Assembly: GCA_003049485.1 (NCBI GenBank)
Contig: PYST01000222.1
Coordinates: 1 to 63,435, forward strand
Source: Ophioceras dolichostomum
Lineage: Eukaryota; Ascomycota; Sordariomycetes; Magnaporthales; Ophioceraceae
Length of the DNA: 63,435 bases
Direction of reading: 5' to 3'
Made by a program: the position numbers and the translations under genes. Of this stretch, positions 34,011 through 44,055 are shown in pieces. Each line of letters opens with the position of its first letter. The stretch's first letter is position 1. The notes under the pieces are model-generated. The model saw only the letters and a list, made by a program, of their open reading frames with translations. It did no database searches and was not told where the DNA came from.

Positions 34011-34175
34011 ATGAAGCCCGAGTCACTTGCGGGATCAAGCTGGGCGGTCACCGGGTACACTTTCGCGGGCATCTTCTTTGGCCTTCTTCTCATCTGTTAC
34101 TACAAGCATCTTTGGCAGAGCACTGAAAGAGAGGAACATACATGGATTTGGGAGATGGATGGAGATGGGGTGTAA
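34011..34175 (+). CDS. Tiny single-pass membrane protein (54 aa)
   Basis: ATG at 34011 begins MKPESLAGSSWAVTG, followed by one hydrophobic span (YTFAGIFFGLLLICYY) and a short acidic/tryptophan end (EEHTWIWEMDGDGV) before TAA at 34173. The span lies centrally and the gene is only 165 bp, so chance is possible. Its place between two other small membrane genes of the same strand is the main contextual support. Confidence 0.35.
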   Translation: MKPESLAGSSWAVTGYTFAGIFFGLLLICYYKHLWQSTEREEHTWIWEMDGDGV

Positions 34176-34527
34176 CTTGCTCCTGAACGTTACCGCGGAA
34201 GATTCGGTACCGATTGATATTTTTTACTTCCAATTGTACCCAGGCACCTAAGATACCAGTGACTCCTGTCAGTCACTACAAGATCTCCTTTGTAGAATAG
34301 GCGATAGCGCTGTGGATTTGCCCAGGGCGTTGGGAAACAATGCAAAACGCAGACGTACCATAGTAAAGCCGGGCAGCATCAAGTTACAAGGATTTCTACA
34401 TGTCTGTAACCCACGCCCCGAGACGTTCAGTTCAAGCCGTCCAGCGTAGCATAAATACTACAACGGTCGAACACTTCCAGCCTTCTCCCACCTCCCAGTT
34501 CTGTCTCCCGTCCGCCTCGCCACCTAG
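34176..34527. other. Intergenic
   Basis: No gene seen. A possible 3' splice site (CCACCTAG) ends at 34527 and borders the next open frame. Confidence 0.4.
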
Positions 34528-35124
34528 ACACCCAAAGCCAAGCGACGTCCCGAACTGAATCCTACAGAAGACGGACTGGACCGACTTCGACATCCAACAC
34601 CCTTCGTCCGAGTCTCTCTATACCAACAAACAGACCTGCCACAGCCAGACACAAAACCAAAGCGCACCCAAACGGCAACCACCCCAACGGCCTCGGCCTT
34701 CAGCGCCGCCACGTCCTCAGTCGCGCCGGTCGTCTCTTGCCCTGCCGCCCCCGCCCTGCTGACAACCATCTGCGACCCCGACGCCACCCCGACGCTCCTG
34801 CATTGGGGCGTGCTTTTCCTCATCTGCTACATCGGGTTCTGTATCCTGTGCGCCGTCATCCTGCACTGCATCGTCCCCGCGTTCCGGTACTTCTGGCACT
34901 TCTTCAATACCGGCGGCACTAAGGAGGAGAAGGAGGAGGAGAAGACGAAGGAGAAGGGGGAGGAGAAGACGAAGGAGAAGAAAGAGCCGTCCATCATCAT
35001 GAACCAGGCTGTTGCGACCTCGGAGGAGATCCCGATTCGGGAGGAGGAGTAAAGCGATGTCTCTTGGCCGTCGGACTACTCGGACGGCGAGGATAAGAAG
35101 AAGATGGAGAAGAAGAAGTGCTGA
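34528..35124 (+). pseudogene. Single-pass membrane protein with K/E-rich tail, incomplete
   Basis: The frame is open from 34528 with no ATG, so it is either an exon following a CTAG acceptor or a gene that lost its start. It encodes a Thr/Ala/Pro-rich segment with cysteines (SCPAAPALLTTICDPDATP), one span (LLHWGVLFLICYIGFCILCAVI), then a K/E-rich repetitive tail (KEEKEEEKTKEKGEEKTKEK). TAA at 35050-35052 interrupts it, yet the same frame continues sensibly (SDVSWPSDYSDGEDKKKMEK) to TGA at 35122-35124. That suggests the TAA is a recent nonsense change, for example from CAA. The layout (extracellular T-rich, TM, charged tail) is like 43402-44055. Family unknown. Confidence 0.45.
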
Positions 35125-35152
35125 GCTGAGCTGAGCTGAGCTGAGCTGAGCT
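35123..35152. repeat. (GAGCT)6 pentanucleotide repeat
   Basis: Six perfect GAGCT units starting inside the final stop codon of the preceding frame. Each junction contains AGCT palindromes. Confidence 0.95.
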
Positions 35153-35981
35153 CCCTATGGTGTAGGTGTTGCCGCTTGGCTCGTTCCGTCTTGCCGTTGG
35201 GCCATCACTTAACTCGCGAATGATGGATGATATCGAGACAACGATGGCCTGCTTATGCTGGCAAAGAGGTAGTAGATAGCGATTCATAAATATTTTCGTC
35301 TTTGACTTCTCGTCCCAGGTGCCTGCTTCTCCGCAATCGAAGGCATCTATCTATCCATTCGTGCTGCTGATGATGATGTCTTGTCTCGAGTCCTCCCAGA
35401 ATTTCTCAAACTGCCACCTCTCCACAACAGTCTATCCTTCTTTTCACACCCTGAAGTGCACGAAAGCCACCAGTTTCTCTCCACATATCCCGTCCTAAGT
35501 AGTATCAATGACCGGCCCTGATCTGGACCTTTTTTCCCTTACACCCAGACTGACTGACTGGCTGGCTGGCTGGCTGGCTGGGATCCCTGGCCAGCCTCTG
35601 GCCTCTCGTGTAACTCCTTCCATGTGTAGGTGAGTAGGTACCTAGGCACGCACCTAGGTAGGGTTGTATCCTCAAAAAGATGGTGTGGCACTTAATATCC
35701 CAAGGCGAGCGAGGAGAACCCCCCCCCCTCCTTTTTTTTTCGCTCGCCTGCTCGGGCCTCGGCTGATGGAGCGAGGATGGAGGAGGGGGTGGGTTCGAGG
35801 GGTGGCGGCGTTGCATTTTGCTCCTGAGCTCGACTCAACACCTTTTCGGCTCAGATCTTCTTTCCCCCAATCTGAGTCGCCTTACCCGGACTAATAATAC
35901 TAGCTACCTAGGTATATATTATGTTCGTGAACGGTCTGAGTTGTCCTGGTGCAATTGAGCAAGTTCCGGCCGACCGGATTA

Positions 35982-36067
<86 letters not shown>

Positions 36068-36450
36068 TATTTAACGTCTGAAGTCGGAATCTGCCCGAGA
36101 TCCCTGCCTCCCGAGGGGCATAAGACGTGCTAGCGACTACCGAGCGACTATATACAAGGGACTAGTGCTTGAATGTGAGGTTAAAGAGAGGAAACGCAAA
36201 CACAGAACGAGGAATAGCTAGCATATCATGCTCTGGGGCGTGGTGCCCCATTGCGTACGTGTTCTTCAAGCCGCATTCCCGCTCCCATATTAATTCGGGG
36301 CTGGCGCTCGGCATTTCGTTGCTTCCGTTTGTGGCGGCTGCTGTGGGCTTTTTAATGCTATATCTGTCCTTGAGGAAGGAGACGGTTGGTTGTCGTGGGA
36401 GCGAGCGATACTGGTGTGCCGCGTCCGGAAAGTCAGCCGCTTAGAGGTCC
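35153..36450. other. Intergenic with (GAT)27 microsatellite
   Basis: Includes ACCTAGGTA motifs near 35640-35665 and 35905, a C-run/T-run near 35720-35740 and a (GAT)27 microsatellite. The plus-strand frame 36200-36444 has one hydrophobic stretch but no ATG, so I do not call it. Confidence 0.45.
35986..36066. repeat. (GAT)27 microsatellite
   Basis: Twenty-seven perfect GAT units, giving a meaningless poly-methionine frame in one register. Confidence 0.97.
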
Positions 36451-36464
36451 TTGAGCCTTTTGCG

Positions 36465-37456
36465 GGTGGTGGATGGTTATTATTTGGTTTATGCGCTCAT
36501 TGGCGCCTTCTTCCAGGGGCATATCTCTGTGAAGAATTTGGTTGTTTTAGTGAAGTGTTCGAACAGCTCCGGTTTTTGGATTAAGCGTTTCCAGTATTCG
36601 TATCGGTTGCTCTCAGGAGCTGGGTCGGCCTTGGGCCAGGAAGTACGGAGCTGGCGTGCCTTTCGGCAATATACCATGTGCGCTGGGGTTCGGTCTTCCC
36701 CGCAGGAGCAGGGGGGGTTTTCGGCGTGGTCGAACTTCTCGTGGTACCACTGAAAGTCTCCGTGACCGGTCCGGGCAGCGATAAGCTGGTGGAGGGTGCG
36801 GCGTGGGAGGGAGAGGGCTGGGGGGGCAGGAGGTGTGCACCTCCGTAAGCCCTAGTTCCTTATATCGACTGGTGGTCCCTTCCTTCCACCAGTCGTTCCA
36901 GGCGTTCCTCCCGAGCTTTCTGGCCATTCCTTTAACCCCTGCGACCGTTGGAGCCCCTTTTGGGCGGCCGGATAGCTCGGTCCCTTCCTTGGCCAGCTGG
37001 TCGGCCGCCTCGTTTCCTGCCACCCCCTCGTGGCCGGGTACCCACTTTACCCGGATCTCGCGGCTTTCTCCAGAAGCTTGGAAGAGTCGGAAAGCCTCTT
37101 GTGAGCTATCTGCTGGGTGTCCTTTTAAGGCTGCACCGACGGAGCTGTTGTCCAGGCAAACGTGGACTATAGGGGCTGTAGTGAGCCGGAGCGCGTGCCT
37201 CAGGCCCTGCCATGCCCCGACTGCCTCTCCGTCAAACACCTCGGCTGGTTCTGGGAGTCTCCCTCGGCCTTGGCCGATATTGGTTTCGTCCCTGACGATG
37301 ACGTATCCGTTCCCAATTGCTTTCCCGTTCTTAGACCCGTCAGAGTACGCGATGACCTCGTTCGGGGGCAGCGCCTTAGCCCATTTCGTAAATGCCTTTA
37401 CTGCTGCCTTCTTTCGATAGGCGACGAACGGTTTGGGCTCGGCCCCGGATTATTTT
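36465..37456 (-). mobile_element. 5'-truncated Tad-like LINE fragment
   Basis: Carries the C-terminal RNase H and zinc-binding tail of a non-LTR retrotransposon, read on the minus strand. The upstream reverse transcriptase is absent, so the copy is 5'-truncated near 37456. After the coding end at 36489 comes an A/C-rich string (AAATAATAACCATCC) that looks like the 3' tail. I could not find a clear target-site duplication. Confidence 0.8.
36489..37456 (-). pseudogene. LINE ORF2 remnant: RNase H plus CCHC tail
   Basis: RNase H removes the RNA strand during LINE integration. The minus-strand frame gives EVIAYSDGSKNGKAIGNGYV (first Asp), EVFDGEAVGAWQGL (Glu), IVHVCLDNSSVG (Asp) and VKWVPGHEGVAGNEAADQLA (His/Asp), so the DEDD set is all present. 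After a helical linker the sense passes through two frameshifts, one at a C-run near 36820-36830 and one at a C-run near 36707-36715. It then resumes as CSCGEDRTPAHMVYCRKARQ, the cysteine/histidine motif that follows RNase H in Tad/I-type LINEs. The stop is at 36489. The frameshifts make it non-functional. Confidence 0.82.
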
Positions 37457-37505
37457 GAAAGGGTTTGGTTGTTGCTTTCGGGGCAACCTGGGCCGGCCAC
37501 CTGGC

Positions 37506-37718
37506 TCAGAATGCTATCAAATTGATAATCTGGGAGATCCAGCGTAGGACGCATAGAGAAGGGAACATGTACCCCGCCAGCGCGCCGACAACGAAGGCGG
37601 CGATCAGGATATCGCTCTGGTCAGCAGCAGCAGCCGCCGCTTCCAATCTCTGTCTGTTGCGCTTGTCCCTTACTCCATGGGCGGCTGTGGCGGCGTCGTC
37701 GCGATTCGGTTTCGGCAT
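37506..37718 (-). CDS. Tiny single-pass membrane protein (70 aa)
   Basis: Starts MPKPNRDDAATAAHGVRDKR at 37718. A basic/alanine-rich N terminus leads to one span (ILIAAFVVGALAGYMF) and a second hydrophobic patch (VLRWISQIINLIAF) at the C terminus. It ends only about 50 bp before the LINE truncation point, so the insertion may have cut a longer gene. No family recognised. Confidence 0.4.
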   Translation of the reverse strand: MPKPNRDDAATAAHGVRDKRNRQRLEAAAAAADQSDILIAAFVVGALAGYMFPSLCVLRWISQIINLIAF

Positions 37719-38289
37719 GATCGGATATCTTTTCGATTTCTCTCTCTGCCTATTCGGGCCTTTGGATTGTTTTTGGAGGATTGGGAAGCCGGGAGGAAGG
37801 CACTTAATGTGCGGTCTAGACCCCCGCGCCGCTCGCTAAGCTGGCAGCCATCCTATGCGGGCGACTCGTTACAAAGAATCTCTTTGTGAGGCATCATGTC
37901 GCCCGGTGTGAGTCAAGGGTGAAGAGCGGTGTGCACGTGGGCCTCGCGTGAAAGGTGTTGACGTAACAAAGAAACTCTGGCAAGGTGCTTCTCCGACGGC
38001 AGCTCGTGTTGCTCAAGTCAGGTCGTATATACCGAGGTTGGCTGATGGTTTAGCTACAACGCGCGCGAAATATTGTAATAGATGTTGAATTATCCAGTCT
38101 TCAGAGAATGCTAGCATTCTGGCTGGTCAATTTACTTGTCCGATATGGCGGTTTTCTTTCCTTGTGCTCCCTAATATGTCGTTCGTCTGATGACAATCTC
38201 AGCCGACCAGCACCGCCCATCCCATTCCAGACCTCACTCTGCCCTCCTGACCTTCTTTCTTTCAACAAGACCGGTGAAATACAAAATAT
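37719..38289. other. Intergenic
   Basis: No supported gene. Downstream flank of the CBM1 gene. Confidence 0.45.
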
Positions 38290-38955
38290 TTACTCCCTCG
38301 GTGGCCGGTACGGCTCGTCTGGCACCCAAGTCTGCACAGGCTGCTGCGGCTGCTCCAGCGTGGTGATGGGCTGGAGGATGGTGATGTAGGTGGTGACGCG
38401 CGTGGGGAGCGGGTCGTCGTAGGAGAAGATAGTGGTGAGCGTCCTCGTCACCACGGGCCCGTTCTGGTTTCCGCCTTGGGCTGGGGCCTTGTAGTCGTTC
38501 GGCACGCATTGGGAGTACCACTCGCTGCACGTGGATGGTGTCAGTGTATGCTGCCCTTTTCGCCTTCGGAGCGCCAATATTCCATTGAGATGGTGTTGGA
38601 GTCTGCTTACTTCCCGTCGTTATGGCAGTAGTTGCCGAGGGGGCAAGCTGTTGCTCCTGAATATGTCCGTCCGCCGCCTAGTGGTAGGTTGGTTGCCACG
38701 TTAACTTAGCTTCATGCGTGTCATACACGGGATGAGAGGGGCATGGGAGCGCAAGAGTTCGCTTGACGTACATTGCCCCCACACGCTCTGTGTTGCCCCA
38801 GCGGGCGGGTTCTGAACGCGAGTGGGCTGTTGCACGGGAGCTGCGGTGGTCTGTTGCTGGGCGGTCTGCCACCACGGCGGTCGCCTCCTGCCTTTTCCCC
38901 ACTGTGCCATGCTGAAGTCCGCCGCAGCAGCCAGCAGAAAGACCTCGAAACGCAT
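38290..38955 (-). CDS. Secreted CBM1 (cellulose-binding) protein
   Basis: Predicted 161 residues in three exons: 38955-38772, 38677-38611 and 38524-38290. Donors GTACGT and GTAAGC with acceptors CTAG and GCAG fit the phases. A signal peptide (MRFEVFLLAAAADFSMA) is followed by a Q/T/P-rich linker, then a full fungal cellulose-binding module assembled across all three exons. SVWGQC joins GGRTYSGATACPLGNYC and then NEWYSQCV, the WGQCGG...WYSQC signature with four cysteines and aromatic face residues. The C terminus is threonine- and proline-rich (TRTLTTIF, TTYITILQPITTLEQP) and has no catalytic domain. It probably sits on plant cell walls or the hyphal surface. A TATATATA lies about 180 bp upstream (39131-39140). 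Confidence 0.88.
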
Positions 38956-41428
38956 GTCTGCTGTGTAGTTGGGCGAGCTCTGTACCTAGGAGATGTGATA
39001 AAGGCAAGAAGGCGCAAGATGGGCAGGTATACCTAGTAGGTAGGTGATGTCGGCGAGTCTTGTCGAGACGGGCCCATGTGATGGTGCTCCGAACAAGGGG
39101 TCGTCGAGATGGAGAAGAGGTAGGGCATCATATATATAAGCATTGTGTCCGAGATGATTCTGGTTTCACGAACAGGGGGATCCCTGCTTGGATGCTCGCC
39201 CACAACCGGGAAACTCTGCCAAGCTAGCGGGCTGCCGGAGCTCGCTGATGATATCTGATGATTGCTGATGATGATGGGAGCAATATGGGACGCATCCCGG
39301 CTGTCCTGGAGATTGTTCTAAGTATAGCCCTGCTTCGGAGTTGGGATAGATTGGGGGTGGATCTTGAAGCTATCAGGAGATCGACAGCGATATTTCTTTG
39401 GTGGTTGCGGCTTGTGGCGAAGGTTCTTGTCAGGTGGGTATCTATCTGCTTCCCGCGATCCCTCTCGCCTTGTCGGCCGAGTAAGCGAGAGTTAACGGAT
39501 CGGACCCCGACCAGCGTGCCGTAGCCACGCAGCTGGGACGAATGGTTGCATCTCACTTTGAGTTGGAGCTCGCCCAGGAGAGGCGGCGTCTGTTGAGAAG
39601 AGCTCAACGATGTTGTGGGTTCTGGCTGCAGGCTTGTGGATAGCTCGAAGCTTCGACTTTGAACCGCTCTTCCGGTGACCGGCGGGATGGGTAATATGCG
39701 GGGGGAGATATCATTGGTACCTGCAGGGCTGGGATCAGCCACTGGTTGCCTCCGCGGACCTCAAGCTTTCGGATCTCCCCCATTTAGCATATTGTATGTG
39801 ATCGCCCACACCAGCATCCATCCCACTTCCCTTGCCGTGGATCGACGTGTGGAGAGACATCCAGAGGTACTTCGGGGAGAGATGATCCGAGAGCGTGTTG
39901 TCCTAATCGCCTCCATCCGTCGAGTGATGATAACTGGAAGTTGGTTGCCATCGGCGTGTGGACTGACCCGGACGTAGAATGGGCGATATCTCGAGACCAA
40001 TGTCGCCGCTCGCTAAACCATGGCGAGTGATAAGAGGTTCGCCGCCAGCCCGTTCCTTATTTTAGCTCATGCTCGCGTCCGGTTTCTCGATACATCGAGC
40101 GTCGCATTTGCCCGTGTGCGGATGGCATGTTCTGACCGTGGCTTCGGGCACGGGTAGTCGAGACTAGAACCGGGGCGGTGGAGCTGGGAGTGACAGCAAC
40201 AGGACAGGCACCCGGCTGGATGTTTGCGACCGATGATCTTCGTTGTGACCCTGTGTGCCTGTTGCTCCATCCTGTCCGATGCCAAGACGGGCCGCCGGAC
40301 ATTCCACAAGGGGCTCTGAATGCTGCGATTCCCTCTGACCGGACAATTTGGATAAAATGGCCTTAGCCTAGCGAGATCTCATCACCGTCGGGTAAAAAGC
40401 TCCCGGCACACTTCGGTCGGAGAAGGGAAACGGGAGCATATCAGCGATATGGATGGACCACTGGATCTGGACACGAGGAGAACACGGATGGAACCTATCG
40501 GATGTCATGGCATCCTCGATCCTAGTGTCACAGGAGCCATCGCGCAACGAGATGTCTGCTTGTCCTGGTTCACGTGAAAGCCACGCACCGTGAACAGTGA
40601 TCATTAGAGGACGGATGAATTGACGGGTCGGTTGGAATGATTATCTATCGTTCCCTAACCGAGTTTCGGTATCCAAGCCCTAATTTTCCCATGCGCCGCA
40701 TTTGGGCAAAGGGAATCTTGCCCTCGGTTCCAAGTCACAATTCTCGTAATGTGTCCGGGCTTCGGCGTAGTCTCCGGTCCCGACTACTGCGGGGTATGAC
40801 TTCCGCCAGGACCCCGCCCGAACCTCGCCCGGGTCGCCGTCGGGAGTCTGTTGTGCCGGAAATACCGGAGTGCCGAGTCGAGGATTTCTGTCAAGATGAT
40901 GTCGAGGCTTCCACCTGGAGAAAACCTTTTCGCTGAGCAGAGGAGCGGGAACAGCCGCGCAGTCCAGCCGCGCTGGAGCCTGACGCGGTGCTCGTAACAT
41001 AATACTTTTGTTTGAAGTGTTTGGGTCCCCGGTTACCGCTGGCAGGACCCTAACAGCCACGGCGTTGGGGCCTAAGATCGTTAAAATCCGCCCATCCATT
41101 TGATTGACTGCGCCAAGCGGAGCCAGACCAGACGTCAGCCCTAATGCGCGTGCCCATGTGTATCTCGTGAGATCCTGGTCAAAGTGTAACGCCGTTGGAC
41201 TGCTCGTATGGTTGCTGTGGTTCCAAATGGGGCGACGCATCGGCGCTCGTGCGAGCTGAACAATCAATCAATCTCACGACCATCAATTCACTGTCCCGCG
41301 ACCGCCGTTTGTCATCAGCCCCTTGCCTCCCTCATCAAAATTTCAGCCAGCAGCCAACAATCAGCGATCGACATTCCTGCAGAACAGAGAAGTAGATAGA
41401 ACCAGGACGGGAAATCCGGAGCGACACG
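38956..41428. other. 2.5-kb intergenic region
   Basis: No gene supported. Includes the CBM1 promoter with a minus-strand TATATATA at 39131-39140 and TACCTAG motifs near 39030. Short opposing frames at 39.2-41.3 kb have no recognisable product. Confidence 0.5.
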
Positions 41429-42952
41429 ATGGGAGACACCACAAACTCCTCCAATGACCCGAAGGCGACGCATCCTCCTCCTCCGCCATTCAATGTGATC
41501 ATTGTCGGCGGCGGCCCAGTCGGGCTTACGATGGCGCACGCTCTGTCAGCAGCAGGCATCGACTTCGTCGTACTGGAGCGACACAGCACCTTCAGCACGC
41601 TCAACGGCGGCAGCACGGCGCTGTGGCCTCACAGCGTGCGGCTCCTCGACCAGCTCGGCTTGCTTGAGCGGGCGAAGGAGCTTTATCTGCCGATGCACTG
41701 CAAAAGCAACCTGCGGCCTGACGGATCCGTCATCGCCGAACAGCCCTTACTGGACAACATCGAGACAATGTGAGCATCGAGCACTGAGCAATTGCCTCCT
41801 CACTTACTTTCAGGCGGCCCGACCGACACTAACGAGACAGAAACAATCAGCCACGGACATCCCTGGATGCTCTTCCAGCGCTTCACGCTCGTCCAGCTCC
41901 TCTACGACAACCTCCCCGACAAAGACGCTAGAGCGCTGACCAACAAGGAGGTGTCGGACATCGAGCTCACCGACACGGGGGTCGTCGTGCGCTGCAAGGA
42001 CGGCAGCAGCCACGTGGGGTCCATCGTTGTGGGAGCCGACGGCGTGCGCAGCGTCGTGCGCTCCATCATGGGCCGTCTCTCGACTTCATCAGGCCATCCC
42101 TTGTCCGACCAGACCTCTCACTTCTCGTCCCAATTCCGCACGCTCTACGGCTACGGCGACCCGATCCCGGGCATACCCGCGGGATGCGTCTGGGAGACGC
42201 GCGGGAAGGACACGCACTTTCAGCTGTTTTCTTGTGCGGACAGGTGCACCTTCACCGCGTACGTCACGCTGCCCGAGGCGATCCAGGGGGTAGCCGCCTC
42301 CGGGAATTGGGAAGGGAACGGCGGCGGATTCACAGCGGAGGACCAGGAAGCCGTCGCGACGATGCTGGCCGACCGCAAGATCCACCCGGACTTGACGTTT
42401 TCAGACCTCTGGAAGCTCAAGCGCTGGTCCCTGCTCGACAACCTGGAGGAGGGCCGCATCGACACGTGGCACTTCGGAGGGCGCGTCGTGCTTGCCGGCG
42501 ACGCCGTGCACAAGATGTGTCCCGAGATCGGCTGGGGCCTCAACACGGGCATGCAGGAGGTCGCGGCCCTGACCAACTCGCTGCACTCCCTGCTGCTCCT
42601 CCAAACCCCGCATCAACAGCCGTCCTCGCAGCAGCTCTCCGAACTGTTCGCGTCCTACCAAGCCGAGCGTCTGTCATCAGCCAAGTTCGCCTGTTTCCTG
42701 TCCGGGATGATCGCGCGCAACACCGCCTGGCAGAGCGCGCCGCTCGAGTTCTTGGACCGGTACGTGACGCCCCGCATTGGCGGGGACACGATGCTTGCGA
42801 GGAGGGTGTGCGCGCCGTTCATTTCCCAGGGACTCGTGTTGGACTTTGTGGAGGAGAGGAATAGGCCGGAGGGGCAGGTCAAGTGGAAGAATCTGCCGAA
42901 GTTGACTGGGCAGAAGCCGCAGCAGGTGGTTGGGGTTGTGAGTGAGGCATGA
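41429..42952 (+). CDS. FAD-dependent monooxygenase (group A)
   Basis: Predicted 480 residues, exons 41429-41769 and 41851-42952. I chose the acceptor at 41850 (ATCAG) rather than 41813 because only it keeps phase. It gives the family junction IETI-HGHPWMLFQR. Motifs: the FAD dinucleotide fold VIIVGGGPVGLTMAHALSAAG (27-32 GGGPVG), the GADG motif at about 175-178, and the GD motif LAGDAVHKMCPEIGWGLNTG at about 330. These define class A flavoprotein hydroxylases/epoxidases related to the PaxM-type enzymes of fungal meroterpenoid pathways. No prenyltransferase, cyclase, PKS or NRPS is near, so a biosynthetic cluster is not supported here. It may hydroxylate an aromatic or terpenoid substrate with NAD(P)H. 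No C-terminal membrane anchor. Confidence 0.87.
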
Positions 42953-43401
42953 GGGAGGTAGGGGGCGAAAACCCTTGGATTACTAGCTTCCTGGATGGCT
43001 GATAGATAGGAGTTCAGATGAACATTGGATTTTATAGAGGTTCAGATGAAAGGTGTGTAGATTAAGAAAGTTAAGTCTTCCCATGCCATGTCTGAGCCTC
43101 CCCTGGCTCCTCTCTTCGCAGCAGGAGCTATTAAACTCAGACTCCCACAGTAATTTCCCTAGATAATTTTTTTTTTCTTTTTTATTTAGCACGCATTATT
43201 ATCTTCTTCCCCTTCTCTATCTGTCAGGAATGCAAAGGATCCTGCTATCAAGCAGCCGCTGTGACCAGTGCTCTGCTGAGCCCCAGTCTTCCAAACCAGT
43301 CAGCGAGCCAGCCCTCACCCACTATCCTTGTTTATTCCCAGACTCTCAATCTCCCATCCCCCATTCCCGTCTGTGAGTCTTCCTACGTCCGCCAGCCGAG
43401 C
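42953..43401. other. Intergenic between convergent genes
   Basis: 3' flanks of two convergent genes, A/T-rich around 43160-43200. No gene seen. Confidence 0.5.
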
Positions 43402-44055
43402 CTAAATAGCCCCAGGCCTCTTCCCATCAATACTCTGCAACCGCAACCCCAACTCCCGCTCACTCTTCTTCCTTCGCTGCTTCCTCTCTGCTTTACTCCC
43501 CACCGGCGGTCCCTTTTTCCGTCGTCTCTGCTCTTCGCCATCTCCATCCGATGACGATACACGTGCCCCCGCTTCTTCTTCCACGACTCCCTCTCTAGGA
43601 CTTCTGCGGGAGAAGAAGAACAGACGCCATCCCCGCCATCCCCGCTGCCTGGCACCGGCCCACCACCGCCGGATTGCGTACAGGATGCCCGCCAGCGTGG
43701 CGACGAGGAGGAGTGCGAGGAGGATGCCGACTAGGATGCATACGGCGGCTTGGGCGACCGACGTGGACTGCGGCCCTTGCGTGTCGTCCGGGTTGTATGA
43801 CGGGGCGAGCGTGTCTTTTGGTGGTTGCTGGGACGAGCTGGTGTCGTCGTTGTCGTGGGGTCGTGGAGGGAGCGGGATGATTTGACGGCGGTTGTTCGTG
43901 ATAATTGTTGACTGCGGGACGGTTTCTTGTCGTCGGGCGATAATCGTGGCGGTGGTTGTAGAAATAGGACTGTTGTTCATGTTGGTCGGGTTGGGGAGAG
44001 AGATTCGAACGATGATAGCGAGTTTGGTGATACCGTCGGAGGGCTTTTGTATCAT
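43402..44055 (-). CDS. Single-pass membrane protein, T-rich ectodomain
   Basis: 217 residues from the ATG at 44055. A polar Thr/Ser/Asn/Pro-rich N-terminal half is followed by one strong span (AAVCILVGILLALLLVATLAGILYAI, residues about 105-130). A long basic and acidic cytoplasmic tail with RRSPREGVVEEEAG and RRRKKGPPVGSKAERKQRRKK follows. No signal peptide is visible, so either the start is further upstream or the span acts as signal-anchor. A minus-strand TATAAA lies near 44192, about 140 bp upstream, which supports this start. An overlapping frame (43595-44185) has no membrane span and lower coherence. Unknown family. It has the same layout as 34528-35124. Confidence 0.5.
   Translation of the reverse strand: MIQKPSDGITKLAIIVRISLPNPTNMNNSPISTTTATIIARRQETVPQSTIITNNRRQIIPLPPRPHDNDDTSSSQQPPKDTLAPSYNPDDTQGPQSTSVAQAAVCILVGILLALLLVATLAGILYAIRRWWAGARQRGWRGWRLFFFSRRSPREGVVEEEAGARVSSSDGDGEEQRRRKKGPPVGSKAERKQRRKKSERELGLRLQSIDGKRPGAI

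Noticed and set aside
35986..36066. Poly-methionine open frame
   Set aside because: Produced by the (GAT)27 microsatellite, not a gene.
36200..36444. Plus-strand frame with a hydrophobic stretch (LGISLLPFVAAAVGFLMLYL)
   Set aside because: No ATG before the span and no clear splice acceptor. Could be a seventh small membrane gene but evidence is too thin.
41814..41850. Alternative first acceptor (TTTCAG at 41813) for the monooxygenase intron
   Set aside because: It would put exon 2 out of frame with exon 1. The acceptor at 41850 keeps phase and gives the conserved HGHPWMLF junction.
41429..42952. Secondary-metabolite gene cluster around the FAD monooxygenase
   Set aside because: No polyketide synthase, NRPS, terpene cyclase, prenyltransferase or P450 lies within the window on either side.
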